From contig CM039463.1 of the NCBI GenBank assembly GCA_022414725.1, positions 81,355,420 to 81,419,419 of the forward strand: a DNA stretch of 64,000 nt. Reading direction: 5' to 3'. This DNA is from Microglena sp. YARC. Lineage: Eukaryota > Chlorophyta > Chlorophyceae > Chlamydomonadales > Chlamydomonadaceae. Position 1 is the stretch's first letter. Every line of letters starts with the position of its first letter. Positions 54,301 to 63,885 of this stretch are shown in pieces. The position numbers and the translations under genes were made by a program. The notes beneath the pieces were generated by a model. That model searched no databases, was not told where the DNA came from, and saw only the letters and a program-made list of their open reading frames with translations.

Positions 54301-57300
54301 CACACTGCTCACCCCATGACCCCCACACCCACACCCACCCACACCCACCCCACCCCACCCCCGCCAGGTCATCCCCTGCTTTGGTGTGCACCCATGGCAA
54401 GCCCACCTCCCCCCCCCCCCCCCCCCCCCCCCCACCACCACCACCACCACTACACACACCACACACCCCTCACACACACACACACGCACACACACTGCTC
54501 ACCCCATGACCCCCACACCCACACCCACCCCACCCCACCCCCGCCAGGTCATCCCCTGCTTTGGTGTGCATCCATGGCAAGCCCACCTCCATGCCATCCA
54601 GCCAGGCACTACGTGCGTGGGAGACATCGTGGATGTGCCTCCTAATCAGGATCTAGAGGATGCCAGCCTGGCTTCCATCCTAGCATCTAAACCATCGTTG
54701 TCATGGATGGATAGACTCAGGGAGCTGCTGGAAAGGTACCCCAATGCGGCGGTAGGCGAATTTGGCCTTGACAGGTCATCCATCATAATCGGAACCAAGG
54801 TGTGTATGAGTGTGTGTGCTAGTGTGTGTGGTGTGTGTATGTCATAGGTTGGATAAACTCAGGGGGCTGCCGGAAAGGTACCCCAGTGCAGCGGTGGGCG
54901 AATTCGGCCTTGATCGGTCATCCATCATAATTGGAACCAAGGTGTGTATGAGTTTGTGGTGGTGGTGTGTGCGGTGTTTGTGGTGGTGGTGTGTGTGGTG
55001 GTGTGTATGTCATAGGTTGGATAAACTGAGGGGGCTGCTGGAAAGGTACCCCAATGCCGCGGCGGGCGAATTTGGCCTTGACAGGTCATCCATCATTATT
55101 GGATCGAAGGTGTGTGTGAGTGTGTGTGCTTGTGTGTGTGTGGTGGTGTGTGCGGTGATGTGTGTGTGTCATGGGTAGATAAACTAAGGGGGGCTGCCGG
55201 AAACGTACCCCAATGCGGCGGTGGGCGAATTCAGCCTTGACAGGTCATCCATAATTATTGGAACCAAGGTGTGTGTGAGTGTGTGTGCTTGTGTGTGTGT
55301 GGTGTGTGTGTGTGGTTGTGTGTGTGCTTGTCATGGGTGGATAGACTCAGGGAACTGCTGGAAAGGTACCCCAATGCGACCGTGTTCGAATTCGGTCTTG
55401 ACAGGCCATCCATCATTATTGGAACCAAGGTGTGTGTGACTGTGTGTGACTGTGTGTGCTTGTGTATGTGTGGTGGTGGTGGTGTGTGTGTTTCATGATG
55501 TGTGTTAGTGGTGTGTGTGTATCCCCTCCCCACCACCACTTCCACCTCCACCACATCCACCGCCACCTACCCCCTCGCACCACCACTTCCACCACCACCA
55601 CCACCACCACCACTTCCACCTCCACCACATCCACCACCACCCACCCCCTCACACCATCCCCACCACCACCATCACCACCACCACCACCACCACCACCACC
55701 ACCTACCCCCTCACACCACCACTTCCACCTCCACCACAGGCCAAGACACGCTTCGACCACCAACTGGCAATGGTGCATCATCACCTTCAATTGGCAAAAG
55801 AATATCAGCGCCTCACCTCCCTCTCCACCACCACCACCACCACTTCCACCTCCACCACTTCCACCACCACCACCACCACCACCACAGGCCAAGACACGCT
55901 TCGACCACCAACTGGCAATGGTGCATCATCACCTTCAATTGGCAACAGAATATCAACGCCCCACCTCCCTCCACTGCGTACAATCGTACGGCCACATGGC
56001 TGACCTCCTGCGACAGCTGGGGCCAACATCATGTCCTCCCCGGATCATGCTACACTCTTATGGAGGCAGCCCTGAAGCTGTTTCTCAGTTCACAAAGCTC
56101 CCGAAAGGCTTGGGCAAGAGGATATTCTTCAGCTTTTCATCTGTCATCAATGGAAAGGGAAGGTGAGACCACTGTGTATTTTTGGGGCTTTGCTTGGCAG
56201 CTTCCAGCCAGCTCCACGAGCCTGCTACTGTTTAAATTCACAAAGCTCCCTAAAGCCCTTTGCAAAAGGATTTTCTTCACTTTTTTGTCTGTCATCGATG
56301 GAAAGGGAAGGTGAACCCACTGTTTCTTTTTTGGGCTATGCATGTCAGCTTCCAGCCAGCTCCATGAGCCTGCCACTCGTTCAATTCACAAAGCTCCCTA
56401 AAGGCCTGGGCAAGAGGATTTTCTTCAGTTGTATTATCAGTCGTCAATGGAAGGGGAAAGTGCGCAATTCGCAAAGCTTCCTAAAGGCCTGGGCAAGAGG
56501 ATTTTCTTCAGTTTTTCGTCTGTCATCAGTGGAAAAGGAAGGTGAGCCCACTGCCTCTTTTGGGGCATACGCATGGCAGCATCCAGCCAGCTCCATGAGC
56601 CTGCCACCCGTTCAATTCACAAAGCTCCCAAAAGGCCTGTGAAAGAGGATTTTCTTCTGGTTTTCGTGAGTCATCTATGAAAGGGGAAGGTGCGCATTTC
56701 GCAAAGCTTCCTAAAGGCCTGGGCAAGAGGATATTTTTCAGTTTTTAAACTGTCATCAATGGAAAGGGAAGGTGAGCCAACTGTTTATTTTTGGGGCTAT
56801 GCATGGCAGCTTCCAGCCAGCTCCGTGAGCCTGCCACTCGGTCAAATCTCAAAGCTCTTTAAAGACCCGGGCAAGAGGATGTTCTTCAGGCCTATGTACG
56901 TATATTACAGTCCATATGGTGACTACTGCTAGCTCCGGCTTACGCAGTGGTGTCCTTAACTTCACGTCCTGAGAGTGGCGCATTACTCGGATGTAACAAT
57001 TTCAATTTCAATTTCAATTACAGTCCATGGGTTAGCCGATTAGGTAAAAGGAACTTGCTCATCCTCAAATAATCAAGGTAATTATAGACTATCTGGAGAG
57101 GCCTATGCATTTACATATGCGATGCCCTCTGTTTTAATTCTACCATTTGCATATGCAATACCTTCTGTTTCAATTACACCTGTCTTCCTGTTGTTTTATC
57201 TGCCATGCAGATGTTGTGTATTCAATGCAAATGTAATGCATGCAATGCAAACAGCGAATAGCCAAGATCAACCATAGATTTGCAGGAGGGGCTAAATGAA

Positions 57301-60300
57301 AGAAGCACTTGGTGAGCTGGTTGAGTTTCTTTAATGCGTTGTAAACATTTAATTCATTGTATTTAATTTATTTGATTTATTACTTTAGTTTAATTTATTG
57401 GATGCGTTGTAACCATTTAATTCATCGTATTTAATATATTTTATTTATTACTTTAGTTTAGTTTATTGGATGCGTTGTAAACATTTAATCCATTGCATTT
57501 TATGTATTACTTTAGTTTGGTTTATTGGATGCGTTGTAAACATTTAATTCATTGTATTTAATATATTCAATTTATTACTTTAGTTTAGTTTATTGGATGC
57601 GTTGTAAACATTTAATTCGTTGTATTTAATTAATTTTAGTTATTACTTTAGTTTGGTTTATTGGACGCGTTGTATTCATCCTATTTATTGTATTGATTGT
57701 GTTAATACTTTATATGACATTTGTGTTGGTATGCTTGTATCTCGGAATGTTTGTATCTTCTTATCCACCAACGTGTCTAATCGTATGTTTGTGTGCTTAT
57801 ATGTTCATTGCCGAACCTCAAGAACCGAACATAAACATCGGCACCTCCTTGCAGGTAAAAGTTGATAGATCGAATCCAAGCTGTTCCTGATGATTTACTG
57901 TTGATATCTAACATAAATATAACTAAAATAAATCAATAATAGTAATAAATACCCGTAAAATAAGATAATACTGGCATAAACATTGTCACCTCCTTACTGG
58001 GAGAAATTGATTAAGCAAGTTCAACCTGTGCCTGATGAACAACTGTTGATATTTAACATACATATAACTAAAATAATTCAATAATAGTAATAAATACCCG
58101 TAAAATAAGGTAATACCGGCATAAACATCGGCACCTCCTTGCAGGGAAAATTGATAGAACAAATCCAAGATTTTCCTGATGATCGGCAGTTGATAGCTAA
58201 TATAAATATAACTAAAATAATTCAATCATAGTTATAAATACCCGTAAAAATAAGATAATACCGGCATAAACATCGGCACCTCCTTGCAGGGAAAATTGAT
58301 AGAACAAATCCAAGCTGTGCCTGATGATCGACAGTTGATAGCTAATATAAATATAACTCAAATAAATCAATAATAGTAATAAATACCCGTAAAAATAAGA
58401 TAATGTTGACATAAACATCGGCATCTCCTTGCAGGGAGAAAGTGATCAAACAAGTTCAAGCTGTCCCTGATGATTTACTGTTGATATCTAACATAAATAT
58501 AACTGAAATAAATCAATAATAGTAATAAATACCCGAAAAAATAAGATAATACCAACATGCACATCGGCACGTACTTGCAGGGAGAAATTGATCAAACAAG
58601 TTCCTGATGATTTACTGTTGATACCTTACATAAATATAGCCCCTTTCAGTGATATACAATGGTCTAGTGGTACACCAAATCGCTTGAGGATGAAGAGTCA
58701 GGGGTTCGACTCCCCCTTCGGTCGCTCTTGGCGTTGCAGGTCGTCGTCAACCGCGATGGTAGGTTGTCCAGTTGATGTGGGAGACCGCTCTCCACCCGCG
58801 TACGACAGGCTCCCTTAACACCACGCCCCACCAGGCGTTATCATTACCTTTTTTTACATACATATAACTAAAACAAATCAAGAATAGTAATAAATACCCA
58901 TAAAAATATGATGATACTGACATAAACATCGGCATCTCCTCGCAGGGAAAAGTTGATAAAACGAATCCAAGCTGTGCCTGATGATCGGCTGTTGATAGAG
59001 AGTGACCAGATAGATGCCGCACTCATTGACTCAGGGCTCCAGGTGAGTGCCTGTAACAAGTTTATACTGCTGAAGTAGGGGGCTTTTACTGTGCTGCTGG
59101 ACCGCAACTTACTTTTACTGTGCAGCTGGACCGCGACCAGACTGATGCCGCACTCATTGACTCAGGACTTTTGGGAGTGCCTGTTTTTATTTATTTCCAC
59201 CCCAGGAAGTGGGACCCCGTACACAGACCAGTGAAACTCGACAGTTGGATACTCACTTCCTGTTGCTGGTTCAACTGCCGGGGCGATGTCGAGCTCAGCA
59301 TCGATGCCGGTGAATTAACTCCTTTTGAACCACGCTTAGATCTAGTTTGGAAGGGAGGGGAAATCAATACCCGAAGGAAAAAAATACCCCGTACACAAAC
59401 CAGTGCCTGTAACAAGCGCACACCGTCATATCGAAAAGGCATTTACGATGTACGATAGAGAGTGACCAGACTGATGCCGCACTCATTGACTCTAGCCTCG
59501 GAACCCCCTTATCTGGCTTGGAAGGGTGCATAGTGGGTAAGAGGGGTCCACAGGGGTGCAGAAAAGGGTGCCGAAGACCCCCTAAATTTGCAGAGCAAGC
59601 TTAGACCGTCATATTGAAAATGCTTATGTGGGAGAATATAGGAGGCATATTTGATATATGATACATGATGTATCGAGTGATATAAGATAGACAGTGACCA
59701 GACAGATGCCGCACTCATTGACTCGGGGCTTCAGGTGAGTGCCTGTCACTGCTAATTTAGTCTTTGGCACCCTTTTATCTGGCTTGAAAGGGTGCATTAT
59801 GGGTGAGTGGGGGGCCACAGAGGTGCAGAAAAGGGAGCTGGAAACCTTCAAAATTTGCAGAGCAATCTTAGACCGTCATATTGAAAAGGCATGTATGATA
59901 CATGATAGCGAGTGACCAGACGGATGCTGCACTCATTGACTCTGGCCTCGGAACCCTTTTATATGGCTTGGAAGGGTGCATTATAAATATAGGGTGAGAG
60001 GGGGGCCACAGAGGTGCAGAAAAGGGTGCCGAAGACTTCACAAATTTGCAGAGCAAGCTAAGACCGTCATATTGAAAAGGCATATGTGGGAGCAACAAGA
60101 AGGCTTGTGTATATTTATATATAAATATATATATATATATAGATATATATATCGAGTGATAAATGATAGCAAGTAACTAGACGGAGACTGCACTCATTGA
60201 CTCAGGTCTTCAAGTGAGTGCCTGTGACTGCTTTGGGGGGGCTATGGCACCCTTTTATCTGGCTCCAAAGTGTGCATTATGGGTAAGTGGGGGCCACAGG

Positions 60301-60879
60301 GGTGCAGAAGAGGGTGCTGAAAAGGGTGCTGAAAAGGGTGCCCCTAAATTTGCATAGCAAGCTTAGACTGTCATATTGAAAGGGCATGTGTGGGAGCATC
60401 GAGGAGGCATGTATGATATATGATACATGATATACAGAGTGATATATGATAGAGAGTGACCAGACGGATGCCGCGCTCATTTACCCATGTAACATAATGT
60501 TTTGGCGGTGGTTTCTGAGGCGAAGGGGGATGAACCCTTGATGAGGCCACTCAACACGCCAATGAAACATATTTGCCATGGTAACCAGCTGCAACCATCA
60601 CCAAATCAATCATTTACCCATGTAACAGCAAATTGTGACGGTGGTAGCTGAGGCAAAGGGGTGGACGCTAGATGAGGCCACTCACACTCCAATGAAACAT
60701 ATGAGTCACTCTAACCAGCTCTAACCATCACCAAATCAAACAATTTACCCATGTAACAGGAAATTGTGGAGGTGGTTGCTGAGGCAAAGGGATGGACGCT
60801 TGATGAGGCCACGGAGAGGACACTATTTAATTTCAACACTTTCTTTGAGGGATGCCTCCCTTCAGATCTGAAGGTATAA
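51224..60879 (+). CDS. TatD-family metal-dependent hydrolase (six exons)
   Basis: The spliced product is 315 residues. It has the TatD hallmarks in order: HxH in LADSHCHLQ (residues 18-26), VIPCFGVHPW (69-78), the metal-ligand glutamate in VGEFGLDR (E139), histidines H181 and H208 (TSLHCVQ, IMLHSYGG) and the final aspartate in DDRLLIESD (D264). The family contains metal-dependent TIM-barrel phosphohydrolases and DNases. The short insert after each strand and the C-terminal KGWTLDEATERTLFNFNTFF resemble the eukaryotic Scn1/Cut9-interacting subgroup more than bacterial TatD (recollection, not searched). All six exons join in phase with good splice sites, so the gene looks intact. Its introns are composed mainly of tandem copies of the exon edges. 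The start ATG at 51224 is chosen because the frame and the strand-1 motif follow closely; an upstream non-ATG extension is open. Confidence 0.85.
51302..52190 (+). repeat. TatD intron 1, 5' part: short tandem repeats
   Basis: CATGCACATGC-type repeats with CAAATCGAC fill 51425-51605. About eight copies of GAGCAATACACGTTGAACA (19-20 bp) fill 51825-51972. GTTGGGCAAGTCCCTTCAGC lies at 51757-51776. The first 100 bp hold GTGTTCAG|GTGTTAC and similar weak copies of the exon 1 donor. Confidence 0.65.
52191..52871 (+). repeat. Four tandem copies of exon 2 head with acceptor
   Basis: CCACCAATCC(A)TGCAG|GAGGACAAGAGCAAG...CTCCTGCG recurs at 52198, 52370, 52521 and 52697 before the real exon at 52872, with a spacing of 150-176 bp. 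Each copy breaks off after about 50 nt of exon sequence into intron (CCCACCCATGCTCGGCTAGGGTAGG). Several keep a plausible acceptor. Confidence 0.85.
52872..52997 (+). CDS. TatD exon 2
   Basis: 126 nt, phase 0-0: EDKSKSGSELLRHISSPRLA then VMGLCELDWEKVEELYHADP and VK|GTACAG. This is the strand/helix segment between the HxH strand and the GVHPW strand of TatD proteins. Confidence 0.8.
52998..53775 (+). repeat. Eleven tandem copies of exon 2 tail with donor
   Basis: TACCGCACAGACCCTGTCAAG|GTACAGATATTTAAA recurs at about 53040, 53111, 53176, 53257, 53320, 53389, 53455, 53522, 53590, 53660 and 53731, with a period of 63-81 bp. The copied exon part is the last 20 nt of exon 2 (CACGCAGACCCTGTCAAG). 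Most copies keep AAG|GTACAG intact. Confidence 0.88.
53776..54547 (+). repeat. Three tandem copies of exon 3 head with acceptor
   Basis: CCACCCCNCCAG|(A/G)TCATCCCCTGCTTTGGTG...GCAAGCCCACCTCC recurs at 53983, 54175 and 54368 before the real exon at 54548, with a period of about 190 bp. After 42 nt each copy runs into 18-28 C residues and then (CA)n and CACACTGCTCACCCCATGACC. The proline/histidine-rich open frames here are by-products. Confidence 0.88.
54548..54799 (+). CDS. TatD exon 3
   Basis: 252 nt, phase 0-0. It starts VIPCFGVHPWQAHLHAIQPG and ends RYPNAAVGEFGLDRSSIIIG TK|GTGTGT. It carries the GxHPW strand and the catalytic GEFGLDR motif. Confidence 0.85.
54800..55495 (+). repeat. Four tandem copies of exon 3 tail with donor
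   Basis: Copies of about 97 exon nt (TGGATAAACTCAGGG...GGAACCAAG|GTGTGT) end at 54941, 55109, 55268 and 55429. The first two now begin TGTCATAG|GTTGGATAAAC, which looks like an acquired acceptor, so they might act as mini-exons. The spacer is GTGTGTGAGTGTGTGTGCTTG repeats. Confidence 0.88.
55510..55887 (+). repeat. (CCA)n array and one extra copy of exon 4 head
   Basis: (CCACCA)n with CACTTCCACC frames a copy of the first 90 nt of exon 4 at 55740-55829 (GCCAAGACACGCTTCGACC...), preceded by the same CCACAG acceptor as the real exon at 55888. Confidence 0.85.
55888..56162 (+). CDS. TatD exon 4
   Basis: 275 nt, entering in phase 0 and leaving after two bases of an Arg codon (AG|GTGAGA). It starts AKTRFDHQLAMVHHHLQLAT and holds LHCVQSYGHMADLL, RIMLHSYGGSPEAVSQF and KRIFFSFSSVINGKG, all typical TatD core strands. 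Confidence 0.85.
56163..56905 (+). repeat. Five to six tandem copies of exon 4 tail with donor
   Basis: TTCACAAAGCTCCCTAAAGG...GGAAAGGGAAG|GTGAGCC recurs with tails ending near 56310, 56459, 56541, 56689 and 56771, and a sixth truncated copy ends near 56900. The copied exon part is about 75 nt. Two copies start after GCGCAATTCGCAAAGCTTCC, so two repeat registers are mixed. Confidence 0.85.
56920..57005 (-). repeat. Inverted single copy of the 61250 tandem unit
   Basis: GACTACTGCTAGCTCCGGCT...CATTACTCGGATGTAACAAT is the reverse complement of the roughly 107-bp unit at 61250-61585. It lies inside TatD intron 4, while the tandem copies lie behind the gene. Confidence 0.8.
57300..57690. repeat. 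AT-rich tandem repeat (TTTATTGGATGCGTTGTAAACATTTAA)
   Basis: About six copies of a 60-75 bp unit containing TATTACTTTAGTTTAGTTTA and GGATGCGTTGTAAAC fill the middle of intron 4 and separate the exon 4 tail array from the exon 5 head array. Confidence 0.8.
57840..58945 (+). repeat. Six tandem copies of exon 5 head with acceptor
   Basis: GGCACCTCCTTGCAG|GGAAAATTGATAGAACAAAT...GATGATCGGCAGTTGATA recurs at 57855, 58000, 58145, 58290, 58435 and 58581 with a period of 145 bp. The real exon is at 58946. The longer last interval is explained by a 228-bp SINE insertion including its target duplication. One copy (58000) has lost CAG (CTTACTGG). Confidence 0.9.
58639..58853 (+). mobile_element. tRNA-derived SINE, full length
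   Basis: A 215-bp insert with an A box (TGGTCTAGTGG, about 58664) and a B box (GGTTCGACTCC, about 58703) of RNA polymerase III type. A tRNA-unrelated body and a T-rich tail follow. It is flanked by TTACATAAATATA (58626-58638) and TTACATACATATA (58854-58866), 12 of 13 matching. A 5'-truncated relative lies at 31001-31076. Confidence 0.8.
58946..59042 (+). CDS. TatD exon 5
   Basis: 97 nt. Its first G completes the Arg codon, then EKLIKRIQAVPDDRLLIESD and QIDAALIDSGLQ|GTGAGT. D264 in LLIESD is the last metal/catalytic residue of the family. Confidence 0.82.
59043..60490 (+). repeat. Six tandem copies of exon 5 tail, most with donor
   Basis: GAGTGACCAGACNGATGCCGCACTCATTGACTC recurs at about 59133, 59461, 59694, 59909, 60165 and 60449. 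Those at 59694 and 60165 keep CTTCA(G/A)|GTGAGTGCCTG-like donors. The spacer GGCTTGGAAGGGTGCATTATGG...GCAGAGCAAGCTTAGACCGTCATATTGAA is itself repeated. The last copy runs straight into the exon 6 head repeat (GCCGCGCTCATTTACCCATG). Confidence 0.85.
60480..60759 (+). repeat. Two tandem copies of exon 6 head with acceptor
   Basis: TTTACCCATGTAACA(G)...GGTGGTNGCTGAGGCAAAGG...GATGAGGCCACT recurs at about 60480 and 60613 before the real exon at 60760, with a period of about 134 bp. The copy at 60613 keeps a good ATGTAACAG acceptor. Confidence 0.85.
60760..60879 (+). CDS. TatD exon 6 (terminal)
   Basis: 120 nt: EIVEVVAEAKGWTLDEATER then TLFNFNTFFEGCLPSDLKV and TAA. This is the C-terminal helical segment of TatD-like proteins (a conserved Asn in LFNFN). 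Confidence 0.82.
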   Translation, partial: EIVEVVAEAKGWTLDEATERTLFNFNTFFEGCLPSDLKV

Positions 60880-62370
60880 TTCCGAAGGTGGAACCGCACA
60901 GGAACAAACAAATAAATAAATAGTACGCCTTGTTACGAGGCGTGAGGTTGAGGGGGCCAGCCTGTTTGCTTTCACTGGGGCCAACCACCAATACAGGAAC
61001 AAACACTATTCTGTTCTAATGTATTCCCGGGTTGCCCATGCAGAATTGGCAGTGCAAATATAGACAGGAAGGTGGATAAAGCACTACTTTCGCACAGACA
61101 TGATTAGAGCACTACTTTGGTTTCGAGACGGTTTGTTGTTTGAGGAATAGTGGGATATCATTAGGGGATGGCAATCTGATATCATATGATATAATGTCAT
61201 CATATGATATGCAGGTCCCTAGATATCATTCATTCATTCACTACATTGTCATGGAGTGGATGAGAAATTGTTACATCCGAGTAATGCGCCACTCTCAGTA
61301 CGTGAAGTTAAGGACACCACTGCGTAAGCCGGAGCTAGCAGTAGTCACCACCGTCACCATGGAGTGGATGAGAAATTGTTACATCCGCAGTAATGCGCCA
61401 CTCTCAGGACGTGAAGTTAAGGACACCACTGCGTAAGCCGGAGCTAGCAGTAGTCACCACCGTCACCATGGAGTGGATGAGAAATTGTTACATCCGCAGT
61501 AATGCGCCACTCTCAGTACGTGAAGTTAAGGACACCACTGCGTAAGCCGGAGCTAGCAGTTGTCACCACCATCACCATGGAGTGGATGAGATGAAGAATT
61601 CACCGGACGGTGGCCATACCCAACCCATGGCTATAGATAAATAATACATAAATAAATAAAAAGTACACCTTATTATGAGGCGTGAATATAGATAAATAAT
61701 AAATAAATAAATAAAAAGTACACCTTATTATGAGGCGTGAAGTTAAGGGGCCCAGCTCATTTGCTTGCGCTTGGGCCAACCACCAAGGAATAGTGGGATG
61801 TCATTCATTCATGCCTAACGTTGTTATGGAATGCATGGTACGAAGAACTCACAGGATGGTGGCCATAACCAACCCCTGTCTAACTCCAACATAATAAATA
61901 AATAAATAGTACGCCTTATTACGAGGCATGAAGTCCAGGGGGCAGCTCATTTGCTTGCACTGGGTCCAACCACCAGGGAAGAGTGGGATGACATTCATTC
62001 ATTACATTGTCATGGAATGGAATGGATGAGATAAAGAGTTCACCGGATGGTGGCCGTATCCAACCCCTGTCTAACTCCAAGATAATAAATAAAAAAAAGT
62101 ACGCCTTATCACGAAGCATGCAGGGGCAGCTAATTTGCTTGCACTGGGTCCAACCACCAGGTAAGAGTAATAAATCAATAAATAGTACGCCTCCAGGGAA
62201 GAGTCCAGCCTCTAGGGAAGATCCCAACCACCAGGGAAGAGTAATAATTCAGAATAAGAAATCAGAGTAATAAATCAATAAATAGTACGCCTTATTACGA
62301 GGCTTGAGGTTGAGGGGTCCAACCTGTTTGCTTGCTCTGGGGCCAACCACCAATAACTCCAAGATGCAGA
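60880..62370. repeat. Complex tandem repeats downstream of TatD
   Basis: (AATA)n followed by AGTACGCCTTATTACGAGGC, GGGCCAGC...TTTGCTTGCACTGGG and CCAACCACCA recur at about 60903, 61665, 61720, 61905, 62095, 62190 and 62280. Between 61250 and 61585 about three copies of a 107-bp unit (ATGGAGTGGATGAGAAATTG...) are inserted. I find no gene. Confidence 0.7.
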
Positions 62371-62552
62371 GACTTGAGGAGGAGGTGCAGTCCCTCGTTA
62401 AATTCAACAAGAGCATGGATAAGAAGTTCCTCTCCGGATCCTTAAAGCTGGACGGGAATTTCTCTCGAGAAAAGAATACCCAAGAGACTGTGAAGAAAGC
62501 AGTGGCCCCTCTGCTACTGAATAGCTTCCTTCTATATGAAGGCAATAACTAG
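62354..62552 (+). CDS. Possible small exon, coiled-coil-like
   Basis: The frame SKMQRLEEEVQSLVKFNKSM... to LLLNSFLLYEGNN and TAG has amphipathic heptads in its first 30 residues. The DNA here is not repeated, unlike its surroundings. I do not recognise it, and it may be chance. Confidence 0.25.
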
Positions 62553-62628
62553 AGCTGGTCTGCTTTGTCAAGACCCAATAAAATCATTCAGGTCAGAACT
62601 GGAGAAGGAAGGACCTGTGTCAATTGGA

Positions 62629-62631
<3 letters not shown>

Positions 62632-62667
<36 letters not shown>

Positions 62668-62830
62668 GTGAAACTGCAGGGAACGTGCAGGATCAATAGT
62701 CAGGGTAGAAGCTGCAGGGAAGCTGCAGGATCAATCAAATTGCTAAGGGAAAAGCTGCAGGGAAGCTGCAGGATCAAGCTCAATGCTAAGGGAGAAACTG
62801 CAGGGAATGTGCAGGCTAGACTAACTACTA
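62632..62830. repeat. (TA)n and GCTGCAGGGAAGCTGCAGGATCAA repeats
   Basis: A (TA)16 stretch at about 62632-62663 is followed by four imperfect copies of a unit of about 57 bp with AGGGAAAAGCTGCAGGGAAG. It forms an open frame by its period only. Confidence 0.75.
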
Positions 62831-63210
62831 ATGTTCTTGTTATGAACAGGATGTCTGTAAACTATACCCCCCCAATATATTTGGGAGCTGAGTCTATGAC
62901 TGGATCTTGAATCAGAGAAGGCATCATGTTTAACTAATGGAGAGTTCCCACGTTGCATTATAAAAATTCAGTCCAGGTGGAAAGAGAATGTATGATGTTA
63001 TCTGAGTGTCATTTTGTAATATAAGCCTGGCAGTATGGACTGCTGCTTTTGAAAGAGCTTTTTTAGGTAAAGCTAAGATACCAATGTTCATTGGGTACAA
63101 AAACTTAGAGGGGTAAACACTGTGGCTGTACATATGGCAGTACAGGGGTAAGTCCTAATAGAGTTCAGTCCTATCTAAATTGGATTGGTCAGTGCTAGGA
63201 GTCATGGCCA

Positions 63211-63813
63211 CTAAGTGCCATGAGGAGGATATCCATCCAGGGTTAGTTGCTTGGCAATCTTGGGCAGGAAGGCATCAAAGCTATTGGGACGGTGTGGGAG
63301 AGTTGGGTGTACATCTGGATCAGGATGTAGTCCATGGGTGTCCACTGCCCAGCCCATGCTCAGGTCATTGACACAGATCACATGCCCCCCAGGTTGCACA
63401 TAGCTCTGGGGATGCATGAGCATGTGGGGGTAGAAGTTGAGGACTGCATAATGAGCATGGACCATAGCAGCTTGGAGGCAAATGGCCCACTGCAGAGTGA
63501 CTCTGTTTTTCTTGGTCACTGCAGGGTAGGCCTGGACAAGTTGTTGTAGCTTCTTGGTGTGCTTGATGAGAGGTGCACACACTGTGGATGGATCAGAGTG
63601 CATGTCCTTGGAGGGGTGCTGGAGGGTCTCATCTTCCAGCAGCTGGGATAAATTGGGGTGAAGATCTTCAACAATCTGGTCCAGGGTTTTTCTCAACTTA
63701 TAGTTGATGACAGGGGCAGTGACTTGGAGATTGAGGTTCTGGAGGGTGACTGCAACCTGGAGCGAGGGTCCCCAGAGGTGTTGATGAACCTGGCAGTTGG
63801 GGTGGACCTAGCA
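63211..63813 (-). CDS. Unrecognised minus-strand reading frame
   Basis: An open frame of about 200 codons on the minus strand includes VAVTLQNLNLQVTAPVINYK, LRKTLDQIVEDLHPNLSQLL, WAICLQAAMVHAHYAVLNFY and NSFDAFLPKIAKQLTLDGYP. It is uninterrupted, the DNA is not repetitive, and there is no ATG near its 5' end, so it would be an internal exon or a piece of a larger (possibly transposon-derived) protein reaching beyond the window. I do not recognise the family. Confidence 0.35.
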
Positions 63814-63885
63814 GTTGGGACATTGGGGTTCATCTCACCGAAGGGTAAGTCCTCCCCTGCTTCAGATGTGTCAGCTTGGATCCAT

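Noticed and set aside
53996..54645. Proline-, histidine- and threonine-rich open frames
   Set aside because: They arise from C runs and (CA)n in several frames on both strands. The only real coding signal is the TatD exon 3 at 54548-54799.
58639..58740. A functional tRNA gene
   Set aside because: A and B boxes are present, but the arms do not close into a full cloverleaf and the segment continues into a SINE body with a target duplication.
51224..60879. Bacterial contamination or recent bacterial transfer of TatD
   Set aside because: Five phase-consistent spliceosomal introns and host-type repeats in them show it is a resident nuclear gene.
62536..62910. 124-codon frame near the right end
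   Set aside because: It is carried by (TA)n and the GCTGCAGGGAAG repeat; there is no protein signature.
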